Of a stretch of DNA of 56,652 nucleotides, positions 16,636-26,457 are shown in pieces. The notes under the pieces were generated by a model that worked only from the letters and a program-made list of their open reading frames with translations, made no database searches and was not told the DNA's origin. The position numbers and the translations under genes are program-made. The DNA is from a virus: positions 1 through 56,652 of the IMG/VR virus record IMGVR_UViG_3300042507_007364. One strand, given 5' to 3'. Positions within the stretch are counted from its first letter, which is position 1. Each line of letters starts with the position of its first letter.

Positions 16636-18218
16636 TATAAAGTACCACCCTGTCCTGGAGTTAGTATAGTTGCATTAAAAGAATAAGTTCCTTTAAATAT
16701 ATCAAGTGACTCGCTAAAAGAAGTAAGCCAAAAATTTGATCCTTGGTTTCCAGTAGGGTAGACATCTATTTCGCTTAAAACTGTTTTTGCGTTACTTCTA
16801 TAGGTGCCGATGGTTTCAAAGTCGGCTTTAAGGCCAGTTCCTATGACAAAATTGGCTGAAATATTTCTCTTTGTTGTGTTTGTTGTTTTTATGTCCTGAA
16901 TAACGGGACCTGTTGTTCTACCTGGGACTGGTATTTCAGCAACAAAATTTTCTTTTGTATTTTGGCTAACATTAACATCAAAATCTATAAAATTTGTACC
17001 CGTTAAATCTACTGCTTTTTCCTTGAACTCAGCTTCGTAATTTACAGTCGCAGAACGTCTATTTTCAGAAATAGTCATTCCATATGGGCCGTAAATATAT
17101 GAAGATCCTGTTATGTACGGATTTGTTAGTGATCCAGTTTCTGTTATTCTTGTTTTTAGTATTCCAAAATTATTTGCAGCTATTATATTTGTAAAGTAAT
17201 CTTTTGCTTTTTTGTGTCCAGTTGGTCCTGGAGCAAAACCTTTTATTGCGCCAGAAACTCTAAAAGATTTATCGTAACCGTGGGTGTTGCTTATTGCGTT
17301 TGGTCCGCTAGCCCTAGACGTCATTGATATGTTAAAATCGTCTTGAACTCCGCTTGTAGTTGTTTTAATAAACTTCCATGTCTGTTGTATAGAATAAGAT
17401 CCGGCGTATTGGTCTGACTGTTCAGAAGATTGATGTCCGACGTATTCGTATCCTGACTTCGGTGCATATAAACTGTAAATAGTTATTGGATTAACTAGTC
17501 CAGCTTCTGTCACCTTTTTTTCAACCCAGTTTTTTGCTTTTACAAATGGGCCATTGTTTCCAGTAGCTGCATATTCTGTGGCAAACGCTTTATAGCTTTG
17601 TGCTGAGACCGTTCTTGTAACAGTATAAGAATTTTCAAAATCGTTATCGGAAGAAACAGTGATTGAGTCAGAAGCTGATTTTAAGTTAAAACCACCAAAC
17701 TCAGATTGCGCAAAAGTAGGATTTACTGGAGTGTATCCGTCAATAAGTATTTCATTTGTAAGTATTGTTATTGTGTAATCTGTTTTTACAACGTGAATAG
17801 CGTCTGCAAATGAAATGTTAGAAATTTGCGGCTTACATTTAAGCACACTGGTAGTTCCATCGTCAGTTTTTATTTCGAGTAAATATTCAGTTGATACTTT
17901 ATTTGTAGCGGAGCCAGTATTCGGCTCTCCTGGATTGATTGTAAAAAGATCACGAAGCGCTCTTTGCTTTTTAAGAAGAGAGCCAAATTTTTTGTCATCA
18001 GTATTAATAGCTGGATCTACGGCCTCAGCAGTTGCCAAACTTGTAAAAAATTGACCAGTGGGGCCTGGTGATCCACGATCAGGAAGCAGCGTTCCATTTA
18101 ATGTGAGTTCAAACTGAGAAGATAGAACTGTACCATCAGTGGTTCTGACGTAATTCTCAGATAGACTGTAAAGCGGTGCTGGGCTAATATATTTGCCGTT
18201 ATATAGTACTATTGCCAT
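16635..18218 (-). CDS. Tail protein, possibly distal tail or tip component
   Basis: 527 residues, beta-rich, no membrane segment. It starts MAIVLYNGKYISPAPLYSLS and contains FELTLNGTLL early and a regular series of Thr/Ser-rich strands later (residues 250-520). A GAGGA site lies 5 nt before the ATG. It is encoded between a fibre-like protein and the hub, where siphoviruses usually encode the distal tail protein; the length is above that family's usual range. Assignment rests on gene order. Confidence 0.55.
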   Translation of the reverse strand: MAIVLYNGKYISPAPLYSLSENYVRTTDGTVLSSQFELTLNGTLLPDRGSPGPTGQFFTSLATAEAVDPAINTDDKKFGSLLKKQRALRDLFTINPGEPNTGSATNKVSTEYLLEIKTDDGTTSVLKCKPQISNISFADAIHVVKTDYTITILTNEILIDGYTPVNPTFAQSEFGGFNLKSASDSITVSSDNDFENSYTVTRTVSAQSYKAFATEYAATGNNGPFVKAKNWVEKKVTEAGLVNPITIYSLYAPKSGYEYVGHQSSEQSDQYAGSYSIQQTWKFIKTTTSGVQDDFNISMTSRASGPNAISNTHGYDKSFRVSGAIKGFAPGPTGHKKAKDYFTNIIAANNFGILKTRITETGSLTNPYITGSSYIYGPYGMTISENRRSATVNYEAEFKEKAVDLTGTNFIDFDVNVSQNTKENFVAEIPVPGRTTGPVIQDIKTTNTTKRNISANFVIGTGLKADFETIGTYRSNAKTVLSEIDVYPTGNQGSNFWLTSFSESLDIFKGTYSFNATILTPGQGGTL

Positions 18219-18230
18219 GTTTTCCTCAAA

Positions 18231-19070
18231 TCAATATGTGCCGCCATCAATTATAGAATCAAGCGGTCCAGCACTTGAAGATGCAATTGAAGAAGCTATC
18301 CTATTTCCGTACCAAGTAACGCCATAATCAAAACTATAAAACTCAAATCCGTCAATTTGTGTTCCAGTCGCAGTAACTGGAGAATTTAATCTTGGCTTAG
18401 AGTAACCGCTAGCCCATTGCTCGCGTGGCCAAATAATAGACGCATTAAAATCAACCTCTCTGTTACCAGCAGCATCCTGAACGGTAAATAAAGTTACCCT
18501 ATAATCGCGCATGTACGTTGATGGAAGACCCGTCGTTCCGCTCGCGTCTTGATCTTGAAAAGGTGATTTTGCAATTGATATTTGAGTTAGCGGCTGATTA
18601 AGAGTGACTTTTTGCGTAGTTCCGCTAGCTGGATAAATCACAAATACTCCAGTTGATGTTGATCCAGTTGCGCTTACTTGATAACCACCAAATGAAAAGC
18701 TTTCAATGGCCATATTTCTAATTGTTCCGTTTTGTAACAATCCAGAACCGGCCATGCTAATAATACCGCCATTAAATGTTATGTCTCTGTTAGAACCAGC
18801 AACTATTGCCTTATTTGACTCAACATCCCCATCAGAGCCAGCTCTGTCAATTTTATTAATTTCTAAAGCTGTCGCTGTGAGCCTGGTTCCGCTTATTAGC
18901 AATACGCCATTTATGTCAACCCCAGTTGTGCATATTCTAAGGGCAGAGTCAGTTCCATTTCCACCAGCAACCGCCAGAAGAGTTGTGGGCATACCGTTGT
19001 TCGAATTAGATATTTGTAAAATATCTTTATATGTCTGGCTTGGCGTTTGTCCTAAAAATGAAGTTCCCAT
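18231..19070 (-). CDS. Fibre-like structural protein
   Basis: 279 residues. The first half has short repetitive strands typical of trimeric fibre stems (GVDINGVLLISGTRLTATAL, SNKAIVAGSNRDITFNGG, MAGSGLLQNGTIRN). The second half reads as a beta-sandwich head ending in FEFYSFDYGVTWYGN. GTGTAT lies exactly 8 nt before the ATG and there is no Shine-Dalgarno, so a leaderless transcript is predicted. It may form a short tail fibre. Confidence 0.58.
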   Translation of the reverse strand: MGTSFLGQTPSQTYKDILQISNSNNGMPTTLLAVAGGNGTDSALRICTTGVDINGVLLISGTRLTATALEINKIDRAGSDGDVESNKAIVAGSNRDITFNGGIISMAGSGLLQNGTIRNMAIESFSFGGYQVSATGSTSTGVFVIYPASGTTQKVTLNQPLTQISIAKSPFQDQDASGTTGLPSTYMRDYRVTLFTVQDAAGNREVDFNASIIWPREQWASGYSKPRLNSPVTATGTQIDGFEFYSFDYGVTWYGNRIASSIASSSAGPLDSIIDGGTY

Positions 19071-19078
19071 ATTGTTTT

Positions 19079-19084
19079 ATACAC
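19079..19084 (-). promoter_or_regulatory. GTGTAT element, 8 nt before start 19,070 (leaderless class)
   Basis: GTGTATAAA, 8-nt spacer, ATG; no ribosome site. Confidence 0.62.
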
Positions 19085-19085
19085 C

Positions 19086-19688
19086 TCATTCTATACCAGA
19101 AATATAAAGTTCGACCTCAAGACTTGAAACATCAAAAGCCCCTATAAAAGCTGTGGAGGTGCCAGATGAATCTGCATAAGCACCAGATATTGCTATTGTT
19201 GTAGTTCCTGTCGATGAACCAAAGCCCTTAATAAATATTGTGCCTGTTGAACTTTCAAAGGCTTGTGCATACACAAATGCGGTTGTTGATCCATTAATTA
19301 TACCATCACCGCTTGCGTACAGGAAAAGAGGCATTTGCGCATTATAATTTCCAGTGCTAGCGCCAGACATAAAAACAGATGTGTACTTTGTTATGTAGGC
19401 CCCCTGAACACAGCTTGACGGTATTACTTGCCATTGCTCAAGAGCGCTGCTAGTGTAAGTTTGCCATCTTTGATTTAGGCCGACATCCCATTGTCCGCAC
19501 TGATCCATTGCGGATAAAATAAGTGGCACAGTTCCAGTGGCTGGAGTTTCTACCGTGCCTATGTACATAGGCATAGCGCCTATCGTTAGGCCTGGCGCAC
19601 CAGTAGCAAATATTGTTGCAGTACCACTTGAGACGCCGTAGGCGCCATAAGTCAAAATATTGCTAATTATTTGGTACTGGGATGGCAT
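19086..19688 (-). CDS. Beta-repeat hypothetical protein
   Basis: 200 residues with repeated Gly/Thr/Ser strand units (TATIFATGA, GTIFIKGFGSSTGTTTIAISGAY, STAFIGAF), which look like a small solenoid or fibre segment. WQTYTSSALEQWQVIP sits in the middle. It begins 1 nt after the tape measure stop (TAAAATG), so it is translated in coupling with it. Probably a minor tail component; family not recognised. Confidence 0.52.
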   Translation of the reverse strand: MPSQYQIISNILTYGAYGVSSGTATIFATGAPGLTIGAMPMYIGTVETPATGTVPLILSAMDQCGQWDVGLNQRWQTYTSSALEQWQVIPSSCVQGAYITKYTSVFMSGASTGNYNAQMPLFLYASGDGIINGSTTAFVYAQAFESSTGTIFIKGFGSSTGTTTIAISGAYADSSGTSTAFIGAFDVSSLEVELYISGIE

Positions 19689-19689
19689 T

Positions 19690-22600
19690 TTATGGTGTTG
19701 GTCGTCCTACTGGAAAGGTAAATGAAGATATGCTAAAGCCAGCTGTGTTCAATGCGTTTTTAATATATTCAGACACTTGTGTAGCAACTTCGTTTTTAAT
19801 GTTCTGTATGTCTTCTTCTGCTGAAGTAAGATTGAATTTCAGATTTATGTCTTGGAGGCCCTCTATTTTGAATGTAATTGTTTCTGGGAAGCCCTCAAGT
19901 GCCTTCGCTAAATTTTGTGCAGTTTTTGTTGCTAAAGCGTTTTGTCCATCTATTATGTCCTTTGCCTCTTTTTGAAGCTTTATTTGCGTGTTAGCAATTG
20001 CCTCAAGCTCAGTTTTAAGCTTATTTATTTCACTAAAACTATTTGATAGTCCAGTGTTAAAACCAGTCAAGCTTGGAACAATTGCCTGTCCTAGATTTAT
20101 TAGATCGCTTAGTTGCGTACCAGTAAATCCAAATCCTTGAAGTGTTGCGCCACCAGCGCTTTGTGCAAGGCCAGTAGCACCAAGGAAATCTCCAGTTGCG
20201 CCTATTCTTCTTGCAAAATCTTCTGCTATGGCTTGCAGGGCTGGGCTATTTACTATTTTTTCAGGGGTTAGATCCTCTGGCTTGAAACCAGCCGCCTGAA
20301 GCTCAGAAGCAAGTCTTCGCAGATTATCTCTGTTTTTCTCTATTTCTTGACGTGCCAAGGCTTGCTCGTCTGGCGTCCCGCCAAATGCCTTGCTTACAAT
20401 GTCTTTAGTAAAACCTAGGCTTGCTTGTAGCTGGCCTTGTATAATTTGAATCTGCTCAAGAACGCCCTGTCTTGATGCGTCTAGGTAATTTCCAAACTCA
20501 TCAAAAAGTCTTGGTATAAGAGACTTTGTTTCGTTGAAGGCTCTAGTGACATCGGCTATGAGTTTATTTGGGTCTGTTTCGGCTAGATTTACTTGCCCAA
20601 CGGCTAACTGTCTTGACTGTATTATGTTATTTATAAAGGAGCCGAATGCCGCTGGTGAGGATTGTTGGTCTACTATAGCGCCTGGGGCAAAAAGACCCTT
20701 AGATATATTTTGAGAAAATATAGCAAAGCCTCTTTGGACATCTGCCAACGCAGCACCAAGACCAGCAAATCCACCACGGCCACCAGTCAATAGACCAGTT
20801 GCGACGCCTGGAAGCTGTGGCTTTATTGCGCCAACGCCACTCCTAAATTGAGCGTCGCTTATATTTCCACTAGCGCGATCTATTTCTAAAAGCTGTCTTC
20901 TAAGAGAGTCTTGTATACTTACTATTTGTTTTTGAACGTCAAGCTGCTGGAATCGCTTCTGTGTGGCTAAATCAGATAGGGCTACAGCATCTTTTAAATA
21001 CTCGTTTTGCTCTTTAATAAGTTCATTAATTGAGGCTATTCTAGCCTCTCTTAGCTTATCGATCCCTAGAAGAGCCTCTCCTACATTTACCTCTCCAGAT
21101 TTAGCCAGCTGTTCAAATCTTTTTTGAAGTTCTGACTCTCTGCCTCTCAAGTCTCTCTCGTTGTCGTCCTCACCAACAGCTGCTCGTGCAGCCTGCCTTC
21201 CTACGAATAGGGGTGGGGCGCCAGAAAAAGAACCAGACCTAAACTGCTCAGCTAGTGTGTTTATTTGATTTATTCTTTGCTGAAGATCTGGCGTTATTAA
21301 TGGCGTTGCTCCAAAACGAGAAAAGAGCTGGGCCTCTGATGTAAACTGCGAAAGCTCTGTTGTCCTTGGAGTGAACGCTCCTGTTCCAAATATAGATGAA
21401 AGGGCGTCAGCACCTAAAACGTTTCTATTTCTGACATTTTGTCTTAGCTGCGAGCTTTGGCTGACTCTTCCAAGCGACGCAAATATTCTTGCGGATGAAA
21501 GCTCAAGAGTTTGAGCGTAATCATTTAAAACCTCATCAAGGCTTAGTGATGCTCTTCCAACTTTACCGAATTGCTTGACAAGGGAATTGAATACCTTTTC
21601 AATTTCTTTTCCTTGCACCACAACGCCTGCTGAGGGTCTTGAAAGAAGGGTTTGCAGTTCTTTTTTAACAAATGCATCAGCTTTAGCACCAGTAAGACCA
21701 AGATTTTGCGCTCTTACGAACGCGTTCTTAAGTGACTGCCTCAGAATCTCAAGCGCTTGCGTTCCGCCTCCTTCTGGGCTTGTGAGATCCTTTACCGCTT
21801 CAGCTATTTGTTCTGAAGTCAGATTTGGGTCAGACCTTCTGACAAGATTTTCTAGCGATCCTTTTACATTGCCCTCTCTTTTAATAATTAAAGAAACAAG
21901 AGCGTCTATTCTTTGAGGCAAGGCGTTTTTATCAAGGAAGAATCTTTCTATGTTTGGTCCAAGTGTCGGGACGCCGCCTTGTGCTATTCTTCCGCTTGAT
22001 ACAAATTCTGCAGTTATGTTCTGCCTAGCAGAAAGCTGTTCTTGCTGTCTTTGCTGTTCTGCTATTCTTTGATCTTCTCTTCTTTGATTTATTACTTTAA
22101 AAGTCTCTAGCCCAGCGCCAGCAATAACACCAGCTGCTGTGCCACGAAGACCAAACCCTAAAAGTCTTGCAAATCCAGCCCCTCCAAGTCCGCCACCTAA
22201 AACATTTATTGCAGATGAAGCGGCTCCTGCGACATTTCTTTCTCTTTCATTTGTACCAAGCCTAGAAACAAAATCAGACAATATTGAAGTTAGGCCAGAG
22301 GCTAAGAAAAGACCAGTTCCCTGTCCAAGCGGAGAAAATATAGCATTCTTTAAAAACCCACCACCTCTACCACCTCCTGCGCCACCACCACCACCTGGTG
22401 GTCCTCCTGGTATCGAAGTGCCTCTTCCGCTAAGCGCTGTAATGTTGTTGTTAAGAATGGAAATTGTTCTATTAACCGAATCGAGTCCAGTTGTAAGTCT
22501 TTGGCTGCTTGTGATTAGTGCTCGGTACGTAACAATAGAAGACTTTATGATGTTTACTAGAGCATAAATTGCTACTGCAAAACCTGCAGGCGCAGCAACA

Positions 22601-25401
22601 GGCGCTATTGCGCCAAGAGTTGGCGCTATTGCTCCGCTAACTAGATTTGCGCCAGACTTAAATACTTCTCTTATAAACGGGTTATCAACAAGACCAACTG
22701 CAGCTTCTTGCAGAGAAATTCTAGCTCTCTCTATCGACTTTCCAACAGTTTCTAGCTGCGTCTGAGCATCACGAAGAACTGATCCAGCGGCTTTCTCTGT
22801 TGTTTGTCTTAAGTTTTCAGCCTGTGAGTTTAGAGCCTCAAAAAGAGCAAGTACCCTTGATGCGTTTCTTACGTCTACAAATTGCGCTATAGCAGAGACT
22901 TTTTCAGACTCTGTTCCAAATCTAGTCTGGAAAAGCTTTGCTACAGACTGAAGTCTTCTTGACGGGTTAAGCTCTTGAAGTATTTTTGGGTCGATACCGC
23001 CTATGAATTTTTCAAACTTTGGCTTGAATAAAGACGTTGTTATTGTCTTTAGCGATGTACCGATAACAGAGGCGGATTCTCTGGTCTGCTGCCTAAGCGC
23101 AGAGGATATGCCGAGAAACTCTTGGAAGTTTCCGCCAAGCTCAGCAAATGCAGAACCGCCACGCTTAACTATTTCAAAAAGATCTTGTGACTCTACTGCA
23201 TAGTCTTTAGAGAACTGGTTTACAAGATCTAATATGTTTTTAGTATCCGAAAGCGTTAAGTTAAATTGCCTATAAACGGCAATAAGACCGTCAACTGTTT
23301 GCTCTTGGGAACCAAACGATGGGCCAAGTCTAGCCTGGGATATTGCTTCTATGGCTCCTTTAAGCTCTGATACGTTTGTGAAGCCAGCCTGAGCAAGCAA
23401 TGCGACACCACTAGCGATTTCACTAGGGGCTATTCCAAGAGATGTGCCTAGGTTCTTTATGAAGCCTGAAAGCTCTTTTATCTTTCCGTTATTTTCTGTC
23501 GTGTCACCAAGCACCTGCCGTACTTTAGTAAGCTGCTGCTCAAGTTTAAAGAATTCACTAGTGGAGTTTCTTATGAAAGAAACTGTACCATATATTCCAG
23601 ACGCGCCTATTACATAGGCTGCAATTCTTTGAGTAGCAATTGTTACTTGTGCCCCGAGTCTCTCAAAGCTGTTTCCAAATCTAGCCGTGAATTGAAGAAC
23701 GCTTTGTCTTCCACCCTCAACATCTCTAAGCGCTTGATTAAATTCACGAAGCGCGTTTTTTGCGTCTTTTGACGCTTTTGTGGTTCTTCCAAGCGCACCC
23801 TCAAGTGAAGCCCCAGTTAGGCTTGAAATATTGACACCAGTAAGCTTGTTTACCTCAAGCGCTTGTTTTGCAAGCTCAGCATTGCTTAATTTTGTGTATC
23901 CAGGACCAGCTTTTCTAGCAACCTCGTTGTTTAGTTTTACAAGAGCGTCGTAAGTTTCACGAACACGATCTCTTATTTTTTGTCTCTTTTTAGCCTCTTC
24001 TTCAAGAACTGCCTGTCTTTGTGAAATTTCTTTACTGACAAGCTTTTCGCGCTCGGCTTGACTTCTTGCAAATGTTGCTCTTTCCGCGTTTGCCGTTATT
24101 ATGTCTGCCTGGGTGGCTGGAGCAGCCCCAGGCGCAATAATTCCAAATCGCCCTTCAACGCTTGCAGCTATATCAGCTCTTGATCTCGAAGCCCTACTTC
24201 TGCCCTTTAACTTGTCAAGCTCAACAAGCTTTTGCTCAAGCGCAATTTCTTTTTCGATCAATCCTCTTAGGGATTCACGAAATCTTAACTGGTCAAGTAT
24301 CGCCTTGCTTCGTTCTTTTTCTTTTGCTGTTAATTTGTCTGTAAGGTCTTTGGCTTCCTTTTTAGCAGCAACACCTTCTGCTTTTATTGTGTCTTCAACC
24401 CGCCTTCTGTCTAGCGGCGCTATTTTACCGCCACCAGACAGCAATGCTGCGACTTCTGGTCTAGACCTTATGTCTCTCTCTATTTCTGAGGCAGATCTTG
24501 CTTTGTAAAATGTTCCTGATTTTGCCGCTGTTGCAGCCTTAGCCGCTTCTGCTTTGACCTGCTCATCTACTGTTTTCTTGATGGCCTGCTCTACGCTATA
24601 AATCTTGTTTGCGTTCGCCTCTCTTATCTTGTAAGCAGCGTTTGCGTCTTTAACAGCCTTTGATGTGTTAAAGTTTTCTGCAGATATTTTTTGCGTTTCA
24701 CCACGAACTTTATTTATCAGATCATTTGCTTCACGCAGCGTGTTTACTGAGCCTGGATCAAATAGGCTTAAAGCTTCAGATCTTATATCCTGTCTTGTTT
24801 TTGCGACATAAGAAGGGTCTAGCTGTGCGCGCTGCTCTTCCTGAGCAGAGCGCGCTCTAATAAATTGCCCTATTGAAGAACCAAGAACCTGTTGTCTAGT
24901 TGCTAGTCTTGTTTTTAGGGTTTCTGTTTTTTCCAAGGCCTTGTCTATTGCTTCTGTGTCAAACTCAAGCTTTATTGCCCGCTTTGCATCGCGCTGCAAT
25001 ACTTTTATTTCTTCGCTTAAAAACTGAAAAAGAGTAACAAGATCCTGAGAATCCTTGAAGGTCTTTGGGTTTAGCTGAATTAATCTTATCGCTTCTCTTG
25101 CGCCAGCAGAAGCGCCCTTAAGGGCGTTAACTGATTTGAAAAGACCCTCTACGTCCCTTGAACCAGCTGCGCCAACTTTCAGTTTCGGATCATTTATGAT
25201 CTTTCTTGCCTGGTCTGCTACTTTTGATATCTGGCCAAAAAGCTCGGTTGCGTCTCCTGGGCTAAAATTTACAGCAACATCAACAGCAGCCCTTTGATTA
25301 AGGGCGCTCTGTATAGCCTTTGCCGCTTGCGAAACAGCAGACTTATTTACATTAATTGTGTTGACAAGCGCGCCAAACCTTAAAAAGAAGTCCTCTGCCA
25401 C
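19690..25401 (-). CDS. Tail tape measure protein
   Basis: 1903 residues, GTG start. It has the family signature around residues 640-810: LAQAGFTNVSELKGAIEAI, QTVDGLIAVYRQF, KDYAVESQDLFEIVKRGGSAF and GISSALRQQTRESA. Long coiled coils fill residues 100-560, two or three hydrophobic segments lie at about 600-620 and 925-965, a Gly-rich linker follows near 1015, and a helical C-terminal third ends the protein. Tape measures set tail length (about 1.5 angstrom per residue in known phages) and are ejected with DNA. Upstream: GTGTAT at 25,421-25,426, then AGAGGA, then the start 19 nt after the element. Confidence 0.93.
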   Translation of the reverse strand: MAEDFFLRFGALVNTINVNKSAVSQAAKAIQSALNQRAAVDVAVNFSPGDATELFGQISKVADQARKIINDPKLKVGAAGSRDVEGLFKSVNALKGASAGAREAIRLIQLNPKTFKDSQDLVTLFQFLSEEIKVLQRDAKRAIKLEFDTEAIDKALEKTETLKTRLATRQQVLGSSIGQFIRARSAQEEQRAQLDPSYVAKTRQDIRSEALSLFDPGSVNTLREANDLINKVRGETQKISAENFNTSKAVKDANAAYKIREANANKIYSVEQAIKKTVDEQVKAEAAKAATAAKSGTFYKARSASEIERDIRSRPEVAALLSGGGKIAPLDRRRVEDTIKAEGVAAKKEAKDLTDKLTAKEKERSKAILDQLRFRESLRGLIEKEIALEQKLVELDKLKGRSRASRSRADIAASVEGRFGIIAPGAAPATQADIITANAERATFARSQAEREKLVSKEISQRQAVLEEEAKKRQKIRDRVRETYDALVKLNNEVARKAGPGYTKLSNAELAKQALEVNKLTGVNISSLTGASLEGALGRTTKASKDAKNALREFNQALRDVEGGRQSVLQFTARFGNSFERLGAQVTIATQRIAAYVIGASGIYGTVSFIRNSTSEFFKLEQQLTKVRQVLGDTTENNGKIKELSGFIKNLGTSLGIAPSEIASGVALLAQAGFTNVSELKGAIEAISQARLGPSFGSQEQTVDGLIAVYRQFNLTLSDTKNILDLVNQFSKDYAVESQDLFEIVKRGGSAFAELGGNFQEFLGISSALRQQTRESASVIGTSLKTITTSLFKPKFEKFIGGIDPKILQELNPSRRLQSVAKLFQTRFGTESEKVSAIAQFVDVRNASRVLALFEALNSQAENLRQTTEKAAGSVLRDAQTQLETVGKSIERARISLQEAAVGLVDNPFIREVFKSGANLVSGAIAPTLGAIAPVAAPAGFAVAIYALVNIIKSSIVTYRALITSSQRLTTGLDSVNRTISILNNNITALSGRGTSIPGGPPGGGGGAGGGRGGGFLKNAIFSPLGQGTGLFLASGLTSILSDFVSRLGTNERERNVAGAASSAINVLGGGLGGAGFARLLGFGLRGTAAGVIAGAGLETFKVINQRREDQRIAEQQRQQEQLSARQNITAEFVSSGRIAQGGVPTLGPNIERFFLDKNALPQRIDALVSLIIKREGNVKGSLENLVRRSDPNLTSEQIAEAVKDLTSPEGGGTQALEILRQSLKNAFVRAQNLGLTGAKADAFVKKELQTLLSRPSAGVVVQGKEIEKVFNSLVKQFGKVGRASLSLDEVLNDYAQTLELSSARIFASLGRVSQSSQLRQNVRNRNVLGADALSSIFGTGAFTPRTTELSQFTSEAQLFSRFGATPLITPDLQQRINQINTLAEQFRSGSFSGAPPLFVGRQAARAAVGEDDNERDLRGRESELQKRFEQLAKSGEVNVGEALLGIDKLREARIASINELIKEQNEYLKDAVALSDLATQKRFQQLDVQKQIVSIQDSLRRQLLEIDRASGNISDAQFRSGVGAIKPQLPGVATGLLTGGRGGFAGLGAALADVQRGFAIFSQNISKGLFAPGAIVDQQSSPAAFGSFINNIIQSRQLAVGQVNLAETDPNKLIADVTRAFNETKSLIPRLFDEFGNYLDASRQGVLEQIQIIQGQLQASLGFTKDIVSKAFGGTPDEQALARQEIEKNRDNLRRLASELQAAGFKPEDLTPEKIVNSPALQAIAEDFARRIGATGDFLGATGLAQSAGGATLQGFGFTGTQLSDLINLGQAIVPSLTGFNTGLSNSFSEINKLKTELEAIANTQIKLQKEAKDIIDGQNALATKTAQNLAKALEGFPETITFKIEGLQDINLKFNLTSAEEDIQNIKNEVATQVSEYIKNALNTAGFSISSFTFPVGRPTP

Positions 25402-25420
25402 TTTGCGTCCTCTAGATTAA

Positions 25421-25426
25421 ATACAC
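25421..25426 (-). promoter_or_regulatory. GTGTAT element of tape measure gene, 19 nt spacer
   Basis: GTGTATTTA followed by AGAGGA and the GTG start (SD class). Confidence 0.6.
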
Positions 25427-25436
25427 TAGAGTCGCC

Positions 25437-26102
25437 TTATTTTACTGAGGTCTTTTTCTTCTTTGGTTTTTCTTCGCTAGTGGCCTTATCTACAACTGGT
25501 GGATTTTGTGTTTCTTCACCGTGTTTTTCTAGCCATTCATTTTCAGGTCTAAGCTTTTCAATCTGTCTCAGGATTTCTTGTGTACCCTCATAGATAAAGG
25601 ACATTATTTCAGAGGCGGCTCTGTTTGCGAGCGGCGAATCATCGTCCTCAAACTCCTTGAAGGATGACCATATTTTTGTGCCGTCTTCTCTAGAGCAGCA
25701 GGCAAAAGCATAGTAGTTAAATCTTCTGTTTTCAGCGAACAGTGTCGCGGATTGTGAGTTTAACTCATATCTTGCGCTGTCAACTTCGTCCATAGCCTTA
25801 CGCTCTGATCGTATTTCTTCTACGATCTTCATTCCATCGGATTTCTTTTCAGTTTTTTCAAGCTTATCCAGAAGTCTATCTATTTTCGCTTGGGATTCTT
25901 TTCTCTCGCCTTCACGAGAATATCTGTCAAGCCCACGCTCTTTAAGTATTTTTTCAACTTCTGCCTCTAAAAAAAGACCGTTTGCGATTGCTTCACGATA
26001 AGCTCTCGCGTATATCGCATCGCTTTCTCTTCTTATTTTGTTGGTAGGCTTAATTATTCTGTAATGCGCGCCTTCAAATTCAAATTTTCTTACTTCTTCC
26101 AT
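25437..26102 (-). CDS. Tail assembly chaperone
   Basis: 221 residues, highly charged. FEFEGAHYRIIKPTNKIRRESDAIYARAYREAIANG at the N-terminus follows the pattern of phage tail assembly chaperones that bind the tape measure before tube polymerisation. A central coiled coil follows, and the C-terminus is Lys-rich (KPKKKKTS). It overlaps the preceding gene by 23 bp in the +1 frame. It has its own ATG with TAGGA 7 nt upstream, so ordinary reinitiation explains expression. No slippery heptamer fits a -1 shift. Placement just before the tape measure supports the call. Confidence 0.68.
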   Translation of the reverse strand: MEEVRKFEFEGAHYRIIKPTNKIRRESDAIYARAYREAIANGLFLEAEVEKILKERGLDRYSREGERKESQAKIDRLLDKLEKTEKKSDGMKIVEEIRSERKAMDEVDSARYELNSQSATLFAENRRFNYYAFACCSREDGTKIWSSFKEFEDDDSPLANRAASEIMSFIYEGTQEILRQIEKLRPENEWLEKHGEETQNPPVVDKATSEEKPKKKKTSVK

Positions 26103-26457
26103 TTTGTTGTCCTAATTGTATTTTAGTTTCTTTTAGAGAAATTTTAAAGTTATTAATGTCTTTTGTTATTCTGTTTTTTTCAGTATTGCCTTGGTCAAAT
26201 ATTGCCTCTCGTAGATCAAGAAATTTATTAAACCACTTTTTCTGATCTGATGTCATCTTAGATTCGTCTACGCCTTCTAGCTCACCCCAAAGAGAACCAA
26301 AGAAATGCTCTATTTTTGAAACAGCACCAACAAAAACGGTTTCCATTCTTGAGCAAGCAATTTTTTGCAGTATTTCTGAACACTTTTGCTCGTTTACCTC
26401 TTGTAGCTTTTGCTGTTGTATTAAGCGAAGCCGTTCACGAGCCTCTTTGTAATTCAT
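26080..26457 (-). CDS. Small helical protein, likely tail assembly chaperone partner
   Basis: 125 residues, almost entirely charged helices (YKEARERLRLIQQQKLQEVNEQ at the start). The start overlaps the upstream stop by 4 bp and the end overlaps the chaperone gene by 23 bp. In many phages two overlapping genes precede the tape measure and act as a chaperone pair, usually linked by a frameshift. Here they are separate genes. Function inferred from position. Confidence 0.5.
   Translation of the reverse strand: MNYKEARERLRLIQQQKLQEVNEQKCSEILQKIACSRMETVFVGAVSKIEHFFGSLWGELEGVDESKMTSDQKKWFNKFLDLREAIFDQGNTEKNRITKDINNFKISLKETKIQLGQQNGRSKKI

Noticed and set aside
22139-22567. Pro-rich plus-strand frame inside the tape measure gene
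   Set aside because: Pro repeats are the complement of the Gly-rich linker in the tape measure protein.
26080-26102. Programmed -1 frameshift joining the two genes before the tape measure
   Set aside because: The second frame is +1, not -1, there is no slippery heptamer in register, and the second gene has its own ATG and TAGGA site.
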